Of a stretch of DNA of 15,897 nucleotides, positions 1-7,101 are shown piece after piece. Both the position numbers and the translations under genes were made by a program. The number at the start of each line of letters is the position of its first letter. Position 1 is the stretch's first letter. The DNA comes from an uncultured Lachnospiraceae bacterium (GTDB lineage: Bacteria; Bacillota; Clostridia; Lachnospirales; Lachnospiraceae), in the NCBI GenBank assembly GCA_910586605.1, contig CAJUJR010000064.1:1-15897 (forward strand), in the 5' to 3' direction. A model generated the notes under the pieces. It had not been told where the DNA came from and did not search any database. It saw nothing but the letters and a program-made list of their open reading frames with translations.

Positions 1-3
1 CAA

Positions 4-55
4 GGGGAAGAGATTTTTTATTGAGATCTGGCTACAATTGGCTGTGAATAGTAAC
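4..55 (+). repeat. Left copy of a terminal inverted repeat (dispersed repeat)
   Basis: Fifty-two bases starting GGGGAAGAGATTTTTTATTG and ending GTGAATAGTAAC reappear at 15846-15897 on the opposite strand with only two substitutions (T/C at 29 and A/G at 36). The match stops sharply after position 55. No gene is visible in it and no transposase accompanies it. It lies downstream of the fprA terminator. A dispersed chromosomal repeat at which the assembly broke is the simplest reading; this is an inference. Confidence 0.75.
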
Positions 56-91
56 CCAATCATCAAATACAGGCGATGCAAGGCGCACCAC

Positions 92-128
92 AAAAAAAGC
101 ATTATCCAAATCAATGAATAATGCTTTT
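92..128 (-). terminator. Rho-independent terminator of fprA
   Basis: A perfect 11-base-pair stem (arms 95-105 and 118-128, 12-base loop) is followed on the minus strand by a run of seven T residues (98 down to 92, partly inside the stem). It lies about 60 bases beyond the fprA stop codon, as expected for its terminator. On the plus strand the second arm ends in TTTT, so weak activity in the other direction is possible. Confidence 0.85.
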
Positions 129-188
129 AAATTATTTCTCATTTCAGCTTTTATAACCGCCTATGCACCAAAAGAATCTTTTCCATCC

Positions 189-1352
189 CTACAGCATTGC
201 ATCCGCAAGTTTTTCCAGTTCTGGAATATCAGAATCTTTTAATGTAGAACGGATTGTAACCACCGGTTCAACAATGGTAACTTCTTTTAAGCCTTCTAAA
301 ATACCTTTCATACTCCTTGCTGCTGTAGGCGCCCAGGAACCATTTTCCAAAATCCCAACTTTACGCTTCTGGTAGGTCTTTGCCTGCAAGTGATGTAAGA
401 AATCCTGCATACATGGGAACACACCTCCGTCATAACTTGCTGCCGCCACAATCATGCGGTCATAGCGGAATGCATCTTCAATTACCTCTGCCATATCTTC
501 CCTTGCCAAGTCACTGACTACTACTTTCTCAGCCCCTTTATCCCGTAATATATCAGCAAGCTTATTTGCTGCCTCGGCTGTATTTCCATGGATGGAAGCA
601 TAAGCAATTAAAATTCCCTTGTCTTCCGGCTGATAACTGCTCCATGTATTATAAAGGCCCAGATAATATCCCAAATCTTCTTTTAATATCGGGCCATGTA
701 GCGGGCAGATTGTTTCAATTTCAAGCCCAGACGCCTTCTTTAACAAAGTCTGCACCGGCGCGCCATATTTTCCTACAATATTAAAGTAATACCGACGTGC
801 CTCACATGCCCAGTCATCTTCTTCCGTCTTTGACAATGCGCCAAATTTACCAAAACCATCTGCAGAAAATAAAATCTTTTCCTTACTTTCATAAGAAACC
901 ATAACCTCTGGCCAATGAACCATTGGAGCCATTACAAACGTCAGTGTATGTTCACCTAAAGAAAGCGTATCGCCTTCTTTTACTGTCAGCATATGCCCTT
1001 CCAGCGGAATATCAAAAAACTGCGGCAGCATTGAAAATGTCTTTGCATTCCCCACCAGCGTTACCTCCGGGAAAAGCTCCACCAGCCTTGCAATGCTCCC
1101 TGCATGATCCGGTTCCAAATGCTGTACTACCAAATAATCAACCTTCCGGCCATCTAAAGCAGCCATCAGATTCTTTTCCCACTGCTCCATGCCGCGCTTA
1201 TCAACAGTATCCATAACTGCTGTCTTTTCATCCAAAATAATATATGAATTATAGGATACTCCTTCCGGTACGACATACTGGCTCTCAAACAAATCAATTG
1301 TTGTGTCATCTACTCCAATATACTTTACTGCATCTGAAATTGTTACATCCAT
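189..1352 (-). CDS. fprA: A-type flavoprotein (flavodiiron protein), O2/NO reductase
   Basis: This 387-residue cytoplasmic protein belongs to the flavodiiron family, which reduces O2 to water and/or NO to N2O and protects anaerobes from oxidative or nitrosative stress. Residues 1-240 form the metallo-beta-lactamase-like domain, with the diiron ligands visible: HLEPDH at 78-83 (H78, E80, D82, H83), H146 in MVHW, D165 in SADG and H219 in PLHG. Residues 247-387 are a flavodoxin domain that binds FMN; YASIHGNT at 251-258 is its phosphate-binding loop. No rubredoxin domain follows, so an outside electron donor is expected. The open frame extends 57 codons further upstream, but the ATG at 1352 has AAGGAGGA seven bases before it and gives the usual family length. 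It is transcribed divergently from pyrB and ends in its own terminator. Preference for O2 or NO cannot be read from the sequence. Confidence 0.93.
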   Translation of the reverse strand: MDVTISDAVKYIGVDDTTIDLFESQYVVPEGVSYNSYIILDEKTAVMDTVDKRGMEQWEKNLMAALDGRKVDYLVVQHLEPDHAGSIARLVELFPEVTLVGNAKTFSMLPQFFDIPLEGHMLTVKEGDTLSLGEHTLTFVMAPMVHWPEVMVSYESKEKILFSADGFGKFGALSKTEEDDWACEARRYYFNIVGKYGAPVQTLLKKASGLEIETICPLHGPILKEDLGYYLGLYNTWSSYQPEDKGILIAYASIHGNTAEAANKLADILRDKGAEKVVVSDLAREDMAEVIEDAFRYDRMIVAAASYDGGVFPCMQDFLHHLQAKTYQKRKVGILENGSWAPTAARSMKGILEGLKEVTIVEPVVTIRSTLKDSDIPELEKLADAML

Positions 1353-1390
1353 TATTATTTTCCTCCTTCGCTTTTTTGTTGGCATACCAC

Positions 1391-1414
1391 TATGTAATAG
1401 TATAATTTTACATA
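1391..1414. promoter_or_regulatory. Palindrome in the fprA leader, candidate operator
   Basis: Perfect 7-base arms TATGTAA (1391-1397) and TTACATA (1408-1414) flank a 10-base AT-rich spacer. The site lies 39-62 bases upstream of the fprA start codon. A TATACT hexamer on the minus strand (1404-1399) sits inside the spacer, so the palindrome may overlap an alternative -10 element. The symmetry fits a dimeric repressor or activator site, or simply a weak RNA hairpin. The sequence does not match a regulator box that I can name with confidence. Confidence 0.4.
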
Positions 1415-1462
1415 ACAAAAGAAGCTCTCCCGCCTCTGTTATCATCAATCGCCACAAAAAGC

Positions 1463-1491
1463 ATTGTAACATAACCCCTGGTACAAAACAA
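1463..1491 (-). promoter_or_regulatory. Candidate sigma-A promoter for fprA
   Basis: Read on the minus strand: -35 TTGTTT (1491-1486), 17-base spacer, -10 TACAAT (1468-1463) preceded by TGT, which makes it an extended -10. Transcription would begin near 1456, giving a leader of roughly 100 bases that includes the palindrome at 1391-1414. Confidence 0.5.
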
Positions 1492-1527
1492 GTATTTCTA
1501 TCCTTTAAAAACCAGGACAACATTTAC

Positions 1528-1556
1528 TTGCACCAGCCACATGAATGTAGTAATAT
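1528..1556 (+). promoter_or_regulatory. Candidate sigma-A promoter for the pyrBI-chaperone operon
   Basis: -35 TTGCAC (1528-1533), 17-base spacer and -10 TAATAT (1551-1556). Transcription would start near 1563 and leave a leader of about 110 bases before pyrB. The leader shows no strong terminator hairpin. This is the only good plus-strand promoter I see upstream of pyrB. Confidence 0.55.
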
Positions 1557-1672
1557 ATTTCCAGTGTAAAAATTTTTCAAACACACTCTAATACGATCAT
1601 CCACCTATATTGCAAACAAGTTAATCATCAGATTGCAACCACACAGGTGAAGAAATTCAAAAGGGGGTATAT

Positions 1673-2599
1673 ATGAGACACCTGATTAGTCCACTTGATT
1701 TATCCGTTGAGGAACTGGAACATATCCTGTGCCTTGGGCAGGAAATTATGGAATCTCCCGAAAAATTTTCCCACATTTGTGAAGGGAAAAAATTAGCGAC
1801 GCTATTTTATGAACCAAGCACACGGACACGCCTTAGTTTTGAAGCAGCAATGTTAAACTTAGGTGGTAAGGTGCTTGGTTTTTCTTCGGCCGATTCCAGT
1901 TCAGCGTCAAAAGGAGAAAGCGTTGCCGACACCATACGCGTTATCTCCTCATACGCCGATATCTGTGCGATGCGCCATCCAAAAGAAGGCGCTCCAACCG
2001 TTGCTGCTATGTACTCTGAAATCCCTGTTATCAATGCCGGGGACGGCGGGCACAACCACCCTACCCAGACCCTGACTGATTTGTTTACCATCAAAACTTT
2101 GATGGGGCGTCTTGGCAATATGACAGTTGGCATGTGTGGGGATTTAAAATTTGGCCGTACGGTACATTCACTGATAAATGCAATGGTACGTTATCCAAAC
2201 GTACGTTTTGTATTGATTTCTCCACAAGAGCTGAAAATACCAGACTATCTACGCAAGGAAGTCCTGGACCAGAAAAATATTGAATATGTAGAAACAGACC
2301 AATTAGAGCAGAATATGCCAAAACTGGACATTCTCTATATGACGCGTGTCCAACGTGAACGCTTTTTCAACGAAGAAGATTACATCCGCTTAAAGGACAG
2401 TTTTATCCTGGACGCCAACAAAATGAAATATGCCAAAAAAGATATGTTTGTCCTGCATCCGCTTCCGCGTGTAAACGAGATTGCTACAGAAGTAGACAAT
2501 GACCCACGCGCTGTCTATTTTAAACAGGCAAAATATGGCGTTTATGTCCGTATGGCACTGATTATGGCATTGCTTGGGCTTGACAAGGCAAAACTATAG
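1673..2599 (+). CDS. pyrB: Aspartate carbamoyltransferase catalytic chain
   Basis: This 308-residue protein condenses carbamoyl phosphate with L-aspartate to carbamoyl aspartate, the committed step of pyrimidine synthesis in the cytoplasm. Known active-site residues are visible: STRTR at 49-53 (carbamoyl-phosphate binding), S79-K80 on the mobile loop, R101, H129 and Q132 in HPTQTLTD, R162, R225 with Q227 (aspartate binding), and HPLPR at 262-266. The length is normal. The ATG follows an AAGGGGGT ribosome binding site about four bases away. pyrI follows after 12 bases, so the enzyme is probably the allosteric dodecamer of catalytic and regulatory chains (inference from E. coli ATCase). Confidence 0.97.
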   Translation: MRHLISPLDLSVEELEHILCLGQEIMESPEKFSHICEGKKLATLFYEPSTRTRLSFEAAMLNLGGKVLGFSSADSSSASKGESVADTIRVISSYADICAMRHPKEGAPTVAAMYSEIPVINAGDGGHNHPTQTLTDLFTIKTLMGRLGNMTVGMCGDLKFGRTVHSLINAMVRYPNVRFVLISPQELKIPDYLRKEVLDQKNIEYVETDQLEQNMPKLDILYMTRVQRERFFNEEDYIRLKDSFILDANKMKYAKKDMFVLHPLPRVNEIATEVDNDPRAVYFKQAKYGVYVRMALIMALLGLDKAKL

Positions 2600-2611
2600 G
2601 AGGGAAAGGAT

Positions 2612-3037
2612 ATGTTAAATATAGGCGTTTTAAATGAAGGCATTGTAATCGACCACATCCAGGCAGGCGGCGCCATGAAAATATATGAATACCTGAACCT
2701 GGAAAAGCTTGACTGCTCTGTGGCAATTATCAAAAATGCCCGCAGCAACAAAATGGGAAAAAAGGACATCATTAAAATTGAAGGCCCATTTGATATTGAC
2801 TTAAATGTACTGGGCGTCCTGGACCATAAAATTACCATCAATATTATAAAGAATAATGAAATTGTGGAGAAAAAAGACCTTTCCCTACCGGAACGCGTCA
2901 CCAACATTATCCGCTGTAAAAACCCACGTTGCATTACTTCCATTGAACAAGAACTTCCCCATACCTTTAAGCTGACAGACCGGGAAAAACGTATCTACCG
3001 CTGTATTTACTGTGAATCCAAATTTCGTGGGAAATAG
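2612..3037 (+). CDS. pyrI: Aspartate carbamoyltransferase regulatory chain
   Basis: This 141-residue protein is the non-catalytic chain that binds nucleotide effectors and transmits allosteric control to PyrB. The N-terminal allosteric domain occupies roughly residues 1-95. The C-terminal zinc domain has four cysteines: C102 and C107 (spaced C-x4-C) and C131 and C134 (C-x2-C), which hold the zinc needed for contact with PyrB. The AGGAGGG site directly after the pyrB stop codon decides the ATG start. It is shorter than the E. coli chain (about 153 residues) but complete in all visible motifs. The next gene starts 57 bases downstream with no terminator in between. Confidence 0.95.
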   Translation: MLNIGVLNEGIVIDHIQAGGAMKIYEYLNLEKLDCSVAIIKNARSNKMGKKDIIKIEGPFDIDLNVLGVLDHKITINIIKNNEIVEKKDLSLPERVTNIIRCKNPRCITSIEQELPHTFKLTDREKRIYRCIYCESKFRGK

Positions 3038-3094
3038 CCCCTTCAAAAATGAATGCCAAAGATTCCAACTACGCTGCACATTAGGAGGATAAAT

Positions 3095-3736
3095 ATGTTC
3101 TTTCATCGAAAAAACCAAAAAGATTCTGCCAGGGAACTAGAAGAACAGCTTTCTTTAACCAAAGAGATTTTACAAAAAACAGAAGAGAAATTCTCTTTAC
3201 TGGAAGATATTCTGCACAAAACAGAAAAAGAAGCAGCAGAGCAGGCCAGACAGATGGAAACCATAAATCTAAATATTGCCGGCCTTCAGGCATCCATCCA
3301 AAAACATGATATGGCAATTGAAGATTTACTGGATGAATGGGCAGAAAAACGCTCTGCCAAAGAAATGGCACAAAAACAATTATCAGATTACAGCCAAAGG
3401 GAAAAACGGCTCCTGGAACTTTTTGAGGCCTACCAGGAACAATTCTGGAACCTGAAACATTTTGCAGATTCTAAAGATACAGCCTGGGCAGAACAAATTG
3501 CATTGATGGAAAAAAACCTGGAACATTTCCGTCAGTTATGCGGCATCTGCATTATTGGGGAATGCGGCACAGAAATCAACTACGACCTTCACGAAGCCAT
3601 AAAAGCAGTCAGTACCACCGACCCCTCAAAAGACAAAACAGTTGCCGCTATTTACTCATGTGGTTATATTTATAAAGGTACTGTAAAAAAGAAAGCACAG
3701 GTCAGCGCTTATCGCTTAGAAACAGAAGAAATTTAA
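3095..3736 (+). CDS. GrpE-like nucleotide exchange factor of the accessory Hsp70
   Basis: The protein has 213 residues. Residues 8-150 are charged and strongly helical, with heptad-like leucine spacing, and predict a long coiled coil. Residues 155-205 match the compact GrpE beta domain: a glycine at 158, YDLHEAI at 163-169 and GYIYKGTVKKKAQV at 190-203, the counterparts of FDP-x2-HEA and GY-x3-G-x-V-[LK]-[RK]-x-A-x-V in GrpE. GrpE releases ADP from Hsp70. I chose the ATG at 3095 because TAGGAGG lies five bases upstream; an in-frame ATG at 3053 has no ribosome binding site. The gene sits 29 bases before an HscC-like Hsp70, so it is probably that protein's dedicated partner. It is not a standard grpE: the N-terminal helix is unlike the housekeeping protein, and the usual hrcA and canonical dnaJ neighbours are absent. 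Confidence 0.8.
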   Translation: MFFHRKNQKDSARELEEQLSLTKEILQKTEEKFSLLEDILHKTEKEAAEQARQMETINLNIAGLQASIQKHDMAIEDLLDEWAEKRSAKEMAQKQLSDYSQREKRLLELFEAYQEQFWNLKHFADSKDTAWAEQIALMEKNLEHFRQLCGICIIGECGTEINYDLHEAIKAVSTTDPSKDKTVAAIYSCGYIYKGTVKKKAQVSAYRLETEEI

Positions 3737-3765
3737 AAAACTATTGAAAAAGGACAGGTGAAACT

Positions 3766-5454
3766 TTGGATACAATTATTGGAATAGATTTGGGTACTTC
3801 TACAACAGAAGCAGCCGTTATGCAAGATGGAAAACCTGTAATGGTTCTCAATCTGGAAAATGAAATCATTACCCCATCGGCAATAGGAATTGACAGCGCC
3901 GGTAACAGCATTGTAGGGGAAAAAGCCCGTGCGCAGTATCTGCTTTCCCCGGAAAATACTGTAATTGAAGTAAAACGTAAAATTGGCACAGGTGAAAAAA
4001 TCAAATTAGGAAAGCAGAGTTTTACCCCTGTGGATCTGTCAGCAAAACTTTTAGAATATGTCAAAACATACGCATCTGAATATTTAGGAAGGGAAATTAC
4101 ACATGCTGTTATTTCCGTCCCGGCATATTTTAATGATATCCAGCGGCAGGAAACCGTCGAAGCAGGAACAAAAGCAGGATTAAGGGTAGAACGTATTTTA
4201 AACGAGCCGACAGCAGCCGCGTTAAGCTATGGTCTGGACCATATGGAGGAAGAAAGCCATATCCTTGTCTATGACCTTGGGGGAGGGACTTTTGACGTAA
4301 CCCTCCTGGAGATGTTTGACGGCGTGCTGGAAGTGAAGGCAAGCAGCGGCGACAACCAGCTTGGCGGGAAAGATTTTGACGAAAAACTGATGGACTGGCT
4401 CATCTCAGAGTTTATGAAAAAAAATTCCGTTGATTTAAGAAAAGATACCTTTGCAATGGTAAAATTAAAGGAAGAAGCAGAACGCTGCAAAAAAGCATTA
4501 AGCACAGAAGACTCTTACCATATCCTGATACCTATGGTTACGGAAAAAAAGGGAGTACCCCTCGCCCTGGATGAAACAGTGACAAGGAAACACTTTGAAG
4601 AAATAACGCAGGAACTTATTGAAAGAACGCACCACCCGATAGATGTTGTCCTTTCAGACAGCGGAATCCTGCCTGATGAAATTGACAAAGTAATTTTGGC
4701 AGGCGGCTCTACCAGGATGCCGCTTGTGACAAAGGATATCAGGGAATACCTTAATATAGAAGCAGCACAGAGTTTAAACCCTGATTTTGCTGTTGCAGAG
4801 GGCGCAGCGATTCAGGCCGGGATTATCCAGGGAGTCTTTTCCCAGGAAGACAGCCTCATTATTACTGATGTAAACCCTTACACACTGGGTATCAGGGTAA
4901 CGGATGGAATCACAGATAACAGAATGGACGTCATTATTCCAAGGAATGTCACAATCCCTGTAACACGCAGCCAGACTTACTACACCTATGCGGATTATCA
5001 GACAAGCGCCAATATTGAGGTTTACCAGGGGGAAAGCATGCTGGCAGACAGCAATCACTTCCTGGGAGACTTCATGATACATGACATCCCGCCCAAACGG
5101 GCTGGTGTGGAAAAAATCAATGTACAGTTTTCATATAATTTAAACGGCATGCTGCATGTAACCGCATCCATTCCAAGCACTGGCGCAGACGCTTCCATTT
5201 CCATCAATATGATGAAAAACGAAGAAACAGAAGAAGATGTCAGCCGTTGGAAAGAAGCCCCTTCTGCAAAACAATTCCGGACAGTTATCCGCCGTGCAGA
5301 ACGGATGCTGAAAAGCCTTGAGACAGGCTCCTTCCCGACACTTGAGGAAGATATCAATGAAAACCTATATTTATTGAAGAAAGCAATCCTTGATGAAGAC
5401 ATCAATGCTGCAAAAGAAGCAGAACAGGAACTTCTGGATATACTAAACGATTGA
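3766..5454 (+). CDS. hscC: HscC-like Hsp70 family molecular chaperone
   Basis: This 562-residue ATP-dependent chaperone has a complete nucleotide-binding domain (about 1-360): phosphate-1 loop GIDLGTSTT at 6-14, catalytic K70 in VKRKIG, NEPTAAALSYG at 147-157, phosphate-2 DLGGGTFD at 170-177 and the adenosine motif LAGGSTRMP at 311-319. The linker reads LIITD (about 364-368) instead of VLLLD in DnaK. A substrate-binding beta domain runs to about 485, and only about 75 residues of helical lid follow, with no acidic DnaK-type tail. Length, linker and the PYTLGIRV and SGDNQLGG segments resemble E. coli HscC (556 residues) more than DnaK (about 610-640). Translation appears to start at a TTG, five bases after AGGTG. 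The gene lies between a GrpE-like gene and a J-domain gene, which identifies the likely co-chaperones. Clients are unknown. The family is near certain; the HscC assignment comes from recall, not from an alignment. Confidence 0.88.
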   Translation: MDTIIGIDLGTSTTEAAVMQDGKPVMVLNLENEIITPSAIGIDSAGNSIVGEKARAQYLLSPENTVIEVKRKIGTGEKIKLGKQSFTPVDLSAKLLEYVKTYASEYLGREITHAVISVPAYFNDIQRQETVEAGTKAGLRVERILNEPTAAALSYGLDHMEEESHILVYDLGGGTFDVTLLEMFDGVLEVKASSGDNQLGGKDFDEKLMDWLISEFMKKNSVDLRKDTFAMVKLKEEAERCKKALSTEDSYHILIPMVTEKKGVPLALDETVTRKHFEEITQELIERTHHPIDVVLSDSGILPDEIDKVILAGGSTRMPLVTKDIREYLNIEAAQSLNPDFAVAEGAAIQAGIIQGVFSQEDSLIITDVNPYTLGIRVTDGITDNRMDVIIPRNVTIPVTRSQTYYTYADYQTSANIEVYQGESMLADSNHFLGDFMIHDIPPKRAGVEKINVQFSYNLNGMLHVTASIPSTGADASISINMMKNEETEEDVSRWKEAPSAKQFRTVIRRAERMLKSLETGSFPTLEEDINENLYLLKKAILDEDINAAKEAEQELLDILND

Positions 5455-5464
5455 AAGGAATACA

Positions 5465-6844
5465 ATGGATACATATTATAAAATTCTTGGAATAACCCCT
5501 GAGGCATCCCAGACCGAAATCAAAAAAGCATATTTTAAAATGATACGGCAATATTCACCGGAATCAGACCCAGAACAGTTCCAGAAAATCCGGGAAGCCT
5601 ATGAATACCTGAAAAAATCAGATAATATATCTATCGGGCCTGCATTTCCTATGCTCAGCGATCCGTCTGCCCAATATATGGCAGACCAGATTACACGTTC
5701 CCTTCAGGCCGGTGACTCCAAAACAGCCCGCGATACCTGTGAAAAAGCCTGGAAACTGTTCCCAGACAATATACAATTCCTGTACTATCTGATCCTTGCC
5801 CAGCGGGAATGTGGAAATACTGGAAAAGCAGTAAAGAATGCGGAAAAGCTGGCAGAAAGAGAACCAGAAAATAAATGGTTCCAAAAGGAACTGGCTATTT
5901 CCTATATGGCGCGTGGATTTACCAATAAAGCATATTTTGCATGTGAAAAAGCATATAATCTTGGCTGCAGGGATATTGACTTTATTTTAATCTATGCTTC
6001 AGAATGTTTTGACTATGGGGAGTATGATACCATCCTGTCAATCCTGCTTGAGGTTTCCCGGCAGGATAAAAAGTGGAACAAAGAGGAGCTTCCGGAAATC
6101 TTTGAAACCTATTTAATGCTGGCTAAGGTAAGCCAGGATAGGACAGAATATCTCCCGGAAATTACAGACAGGCTGGTTTTATTCCTAGAGCAATACCGCC
6201 TTTATATCCCGGAATATATCATGGAAATTTCCATAATATTCTCCAATATTTATATTAATTATATAGGGAATACAAAGTATTTTTCCAAATTAGGGCAGGC
6301 GTTCCCTACTTTGGAAAAAGCATGCAGGATGGAGGAAGAAAAAGAAATTGTCAGGCATCTGCTTTGGGAATATAACTTTTCTCTCGTAACAAATGATTCC
6401 CGCCTCAGCGCCACCATGAAACGTGCCTATGATGCATTTTACGGAATTGAAGGCCTCCATCCTGTTGTCCTTAAATTTGCACTGTTAGACACGAAACTCT
6501 GCATGATTGAGGAACGCCAGGAAATCCTAAAGCAGGCCAAAATAGTCAAAAAAGACTATCCTGACTTTTATGGAAAAATGCAGGATTTCTTCCAAACACT
6601 TGAATCAGGAAGCAACCTGCCCTACGTGAAAGAAAGCCTCTTAAAATCATACCGGAAAATTGAACCGGATTGCAGCGGCGGATTCTATTACAAAAACTAT
6701 CCAAACGAAAGGCCAAAAGATAATGTCATCTATGGCGGGGACTATTTTGAACCTTATATACGCAACGCAAAAAAAATCGGCCGAAATGACCCCTGCCCTT
6801 GCGGCTCTGGAAAAAAATATAAACAATGCTGCATGAATAAATAA
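5465..6844 (+). CDS. J-domain, TPR-like and SEC-C protein, Hsp70 co-chaperone
   Basis: This 459-residue protein begins with a J domain (about 3-54: YYKILGI at 4-10, KKAYFKMIRQY at 20-30, FQKIREAYEYL at 39-49). The HPD tripeptide that normally stimulates Hsp70 ATPase is replaced by SPE (31-33). Residues about 70-200 are paired helices that look like tetratricopeptide repeats, and the helical character continues to about 395. The C-terminus (about 439-456) is a SEC-C motif, IGRNDPCPCGSGKKYKQCC, with C444, C446, C455 and C456 placed to bind zinc as at the end of SecA. No signal peptide or membrane segment is visible. It starts 10 bases after the Hsp70 stop codon with AAAGGAA as ribosome binding site, so it is almost certainly co-translated. 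I infer that it brings clients or the ribosome/translocase to the Hsp70. Its stop codon touches the first repeat hairpin. Confidence 0.85.
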   Translation: MDTYYKILGITPEASQTEIKKAYFKMIRQYSPESDPEQFQKIREAYEYLKKSDNISIGPAFPMLSDPSAQYMADQITRSLQAGDSKTARDTCEKAWKLFPDNIQFLYYLILAQRECGNTGKAVKNAEKLAEREPENKWFQKELAISYMARGFTNKAYFACEKAYNLGCRDIDFILIYASECFDYGEYDTILSILLEVSRQDKKWNKEELPEIFETYLMLAKVSQDRTEYLPEITDRLVLFLEQYRLYIPEYIMEISIIFSNIYINYIGNTKYFSKLGQAFPTLEKACRMEEEKEIVRHLLWEYNFSLVTNDSRLSATMKRAYDAFYGIEGLHPVVLKFALLDTKLCMIEERQEILKQAKIVKKDYPDFYGKMQDFFQTLESGSNLPYVKESLLKSYRKIEPDCSGGFYYKNYPNERPKDNVIYGGDYFEPYIRNAKKIGRNDPCPCGSGKKYKQCCMNK

Positions 6845-6889
6845 GGGCACCGCCTGCGCTGGTGCCCTATCAAAAAGCTTCGCTTTTTG
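6844..6889 (+). terminator. Double-hairpin terminator, repeat unit 1
   Basis: First hairpin: AGGGCACC (6844-6851) pairs with GGTGCCCT (6861-6868). Second hairpin: CAAAAAGC (6871-6878), loop TTC, GCTTTTTG (6882-6889), whose descending arm supplies the T run. It begins at the stop codon of the J-protein gene, so it should end the pyrBI-chaperone transcript. The same pair recurs at 6934-6979 and 7024-7069. The AT-rich hairpin is symmetric and could work in both directions. Confidence 0.7.
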
Positions 6890-7101
6890 TCAGAATACCA
6901 CTACAATTACAGCAATTTCTTATAACTTAAATAAGGGCACCGCCTGCGCTGGTGCCCTATCAAAAAGCTTCGCTTTTTGTCAGAATACCACTACAATTAC
7001 AGCAATTTCTTATAACTTAAATAAGGGCACCGCCTGCGCTGGTGCCCTATCAAAAAGCTTCGCTTTTTGTCAGAATACCACTACAATTACAGCAGTTTCT
7101 T

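Larger units (their letters stand above)
1353..1672. other. Divergent intergenic region between fprA and pyrB
   Basis: These 320 bases contain no credible gene. They hold a minus-strand promoter candidate for fprA (1463-1491), a plus-strand promoter candidate for pyrB (1528-1556), a 7-10-7 palindrome at 1391-1414, and the ribosome binding sites of both genes. The motif TTGCAA occurs at 1610-1615 and again about 25 bases later, without a function I can assign. I see no PyrR-type attenuator or other known riboswitch. Confidence 0.7.

Noticed and set aside
1557..1672. PyrR-binding attenuator or pyrimidine-sensing leader before pyrB
   Set aside because: I found no terminator hairpin with a T run and no PyrR loop consensus. 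The short GTGT...ACAC pairing near 1564-1584 is too weak.
3038..3094. CIRCE element or heat-shock promoter before the GrpE-like gene
   Set aside because: No TTAGCACTC...GAGTGCTAA inverted repeat and no good -35/-10 pair can be seen in the gap.
3766..5454. Housekeeping dnaK
   Set aside because: The protein is short, has a reduced lid and a changed linker, and its neighbours are not hrcA or a canonical dnaJ. Its segments resemble HscC.
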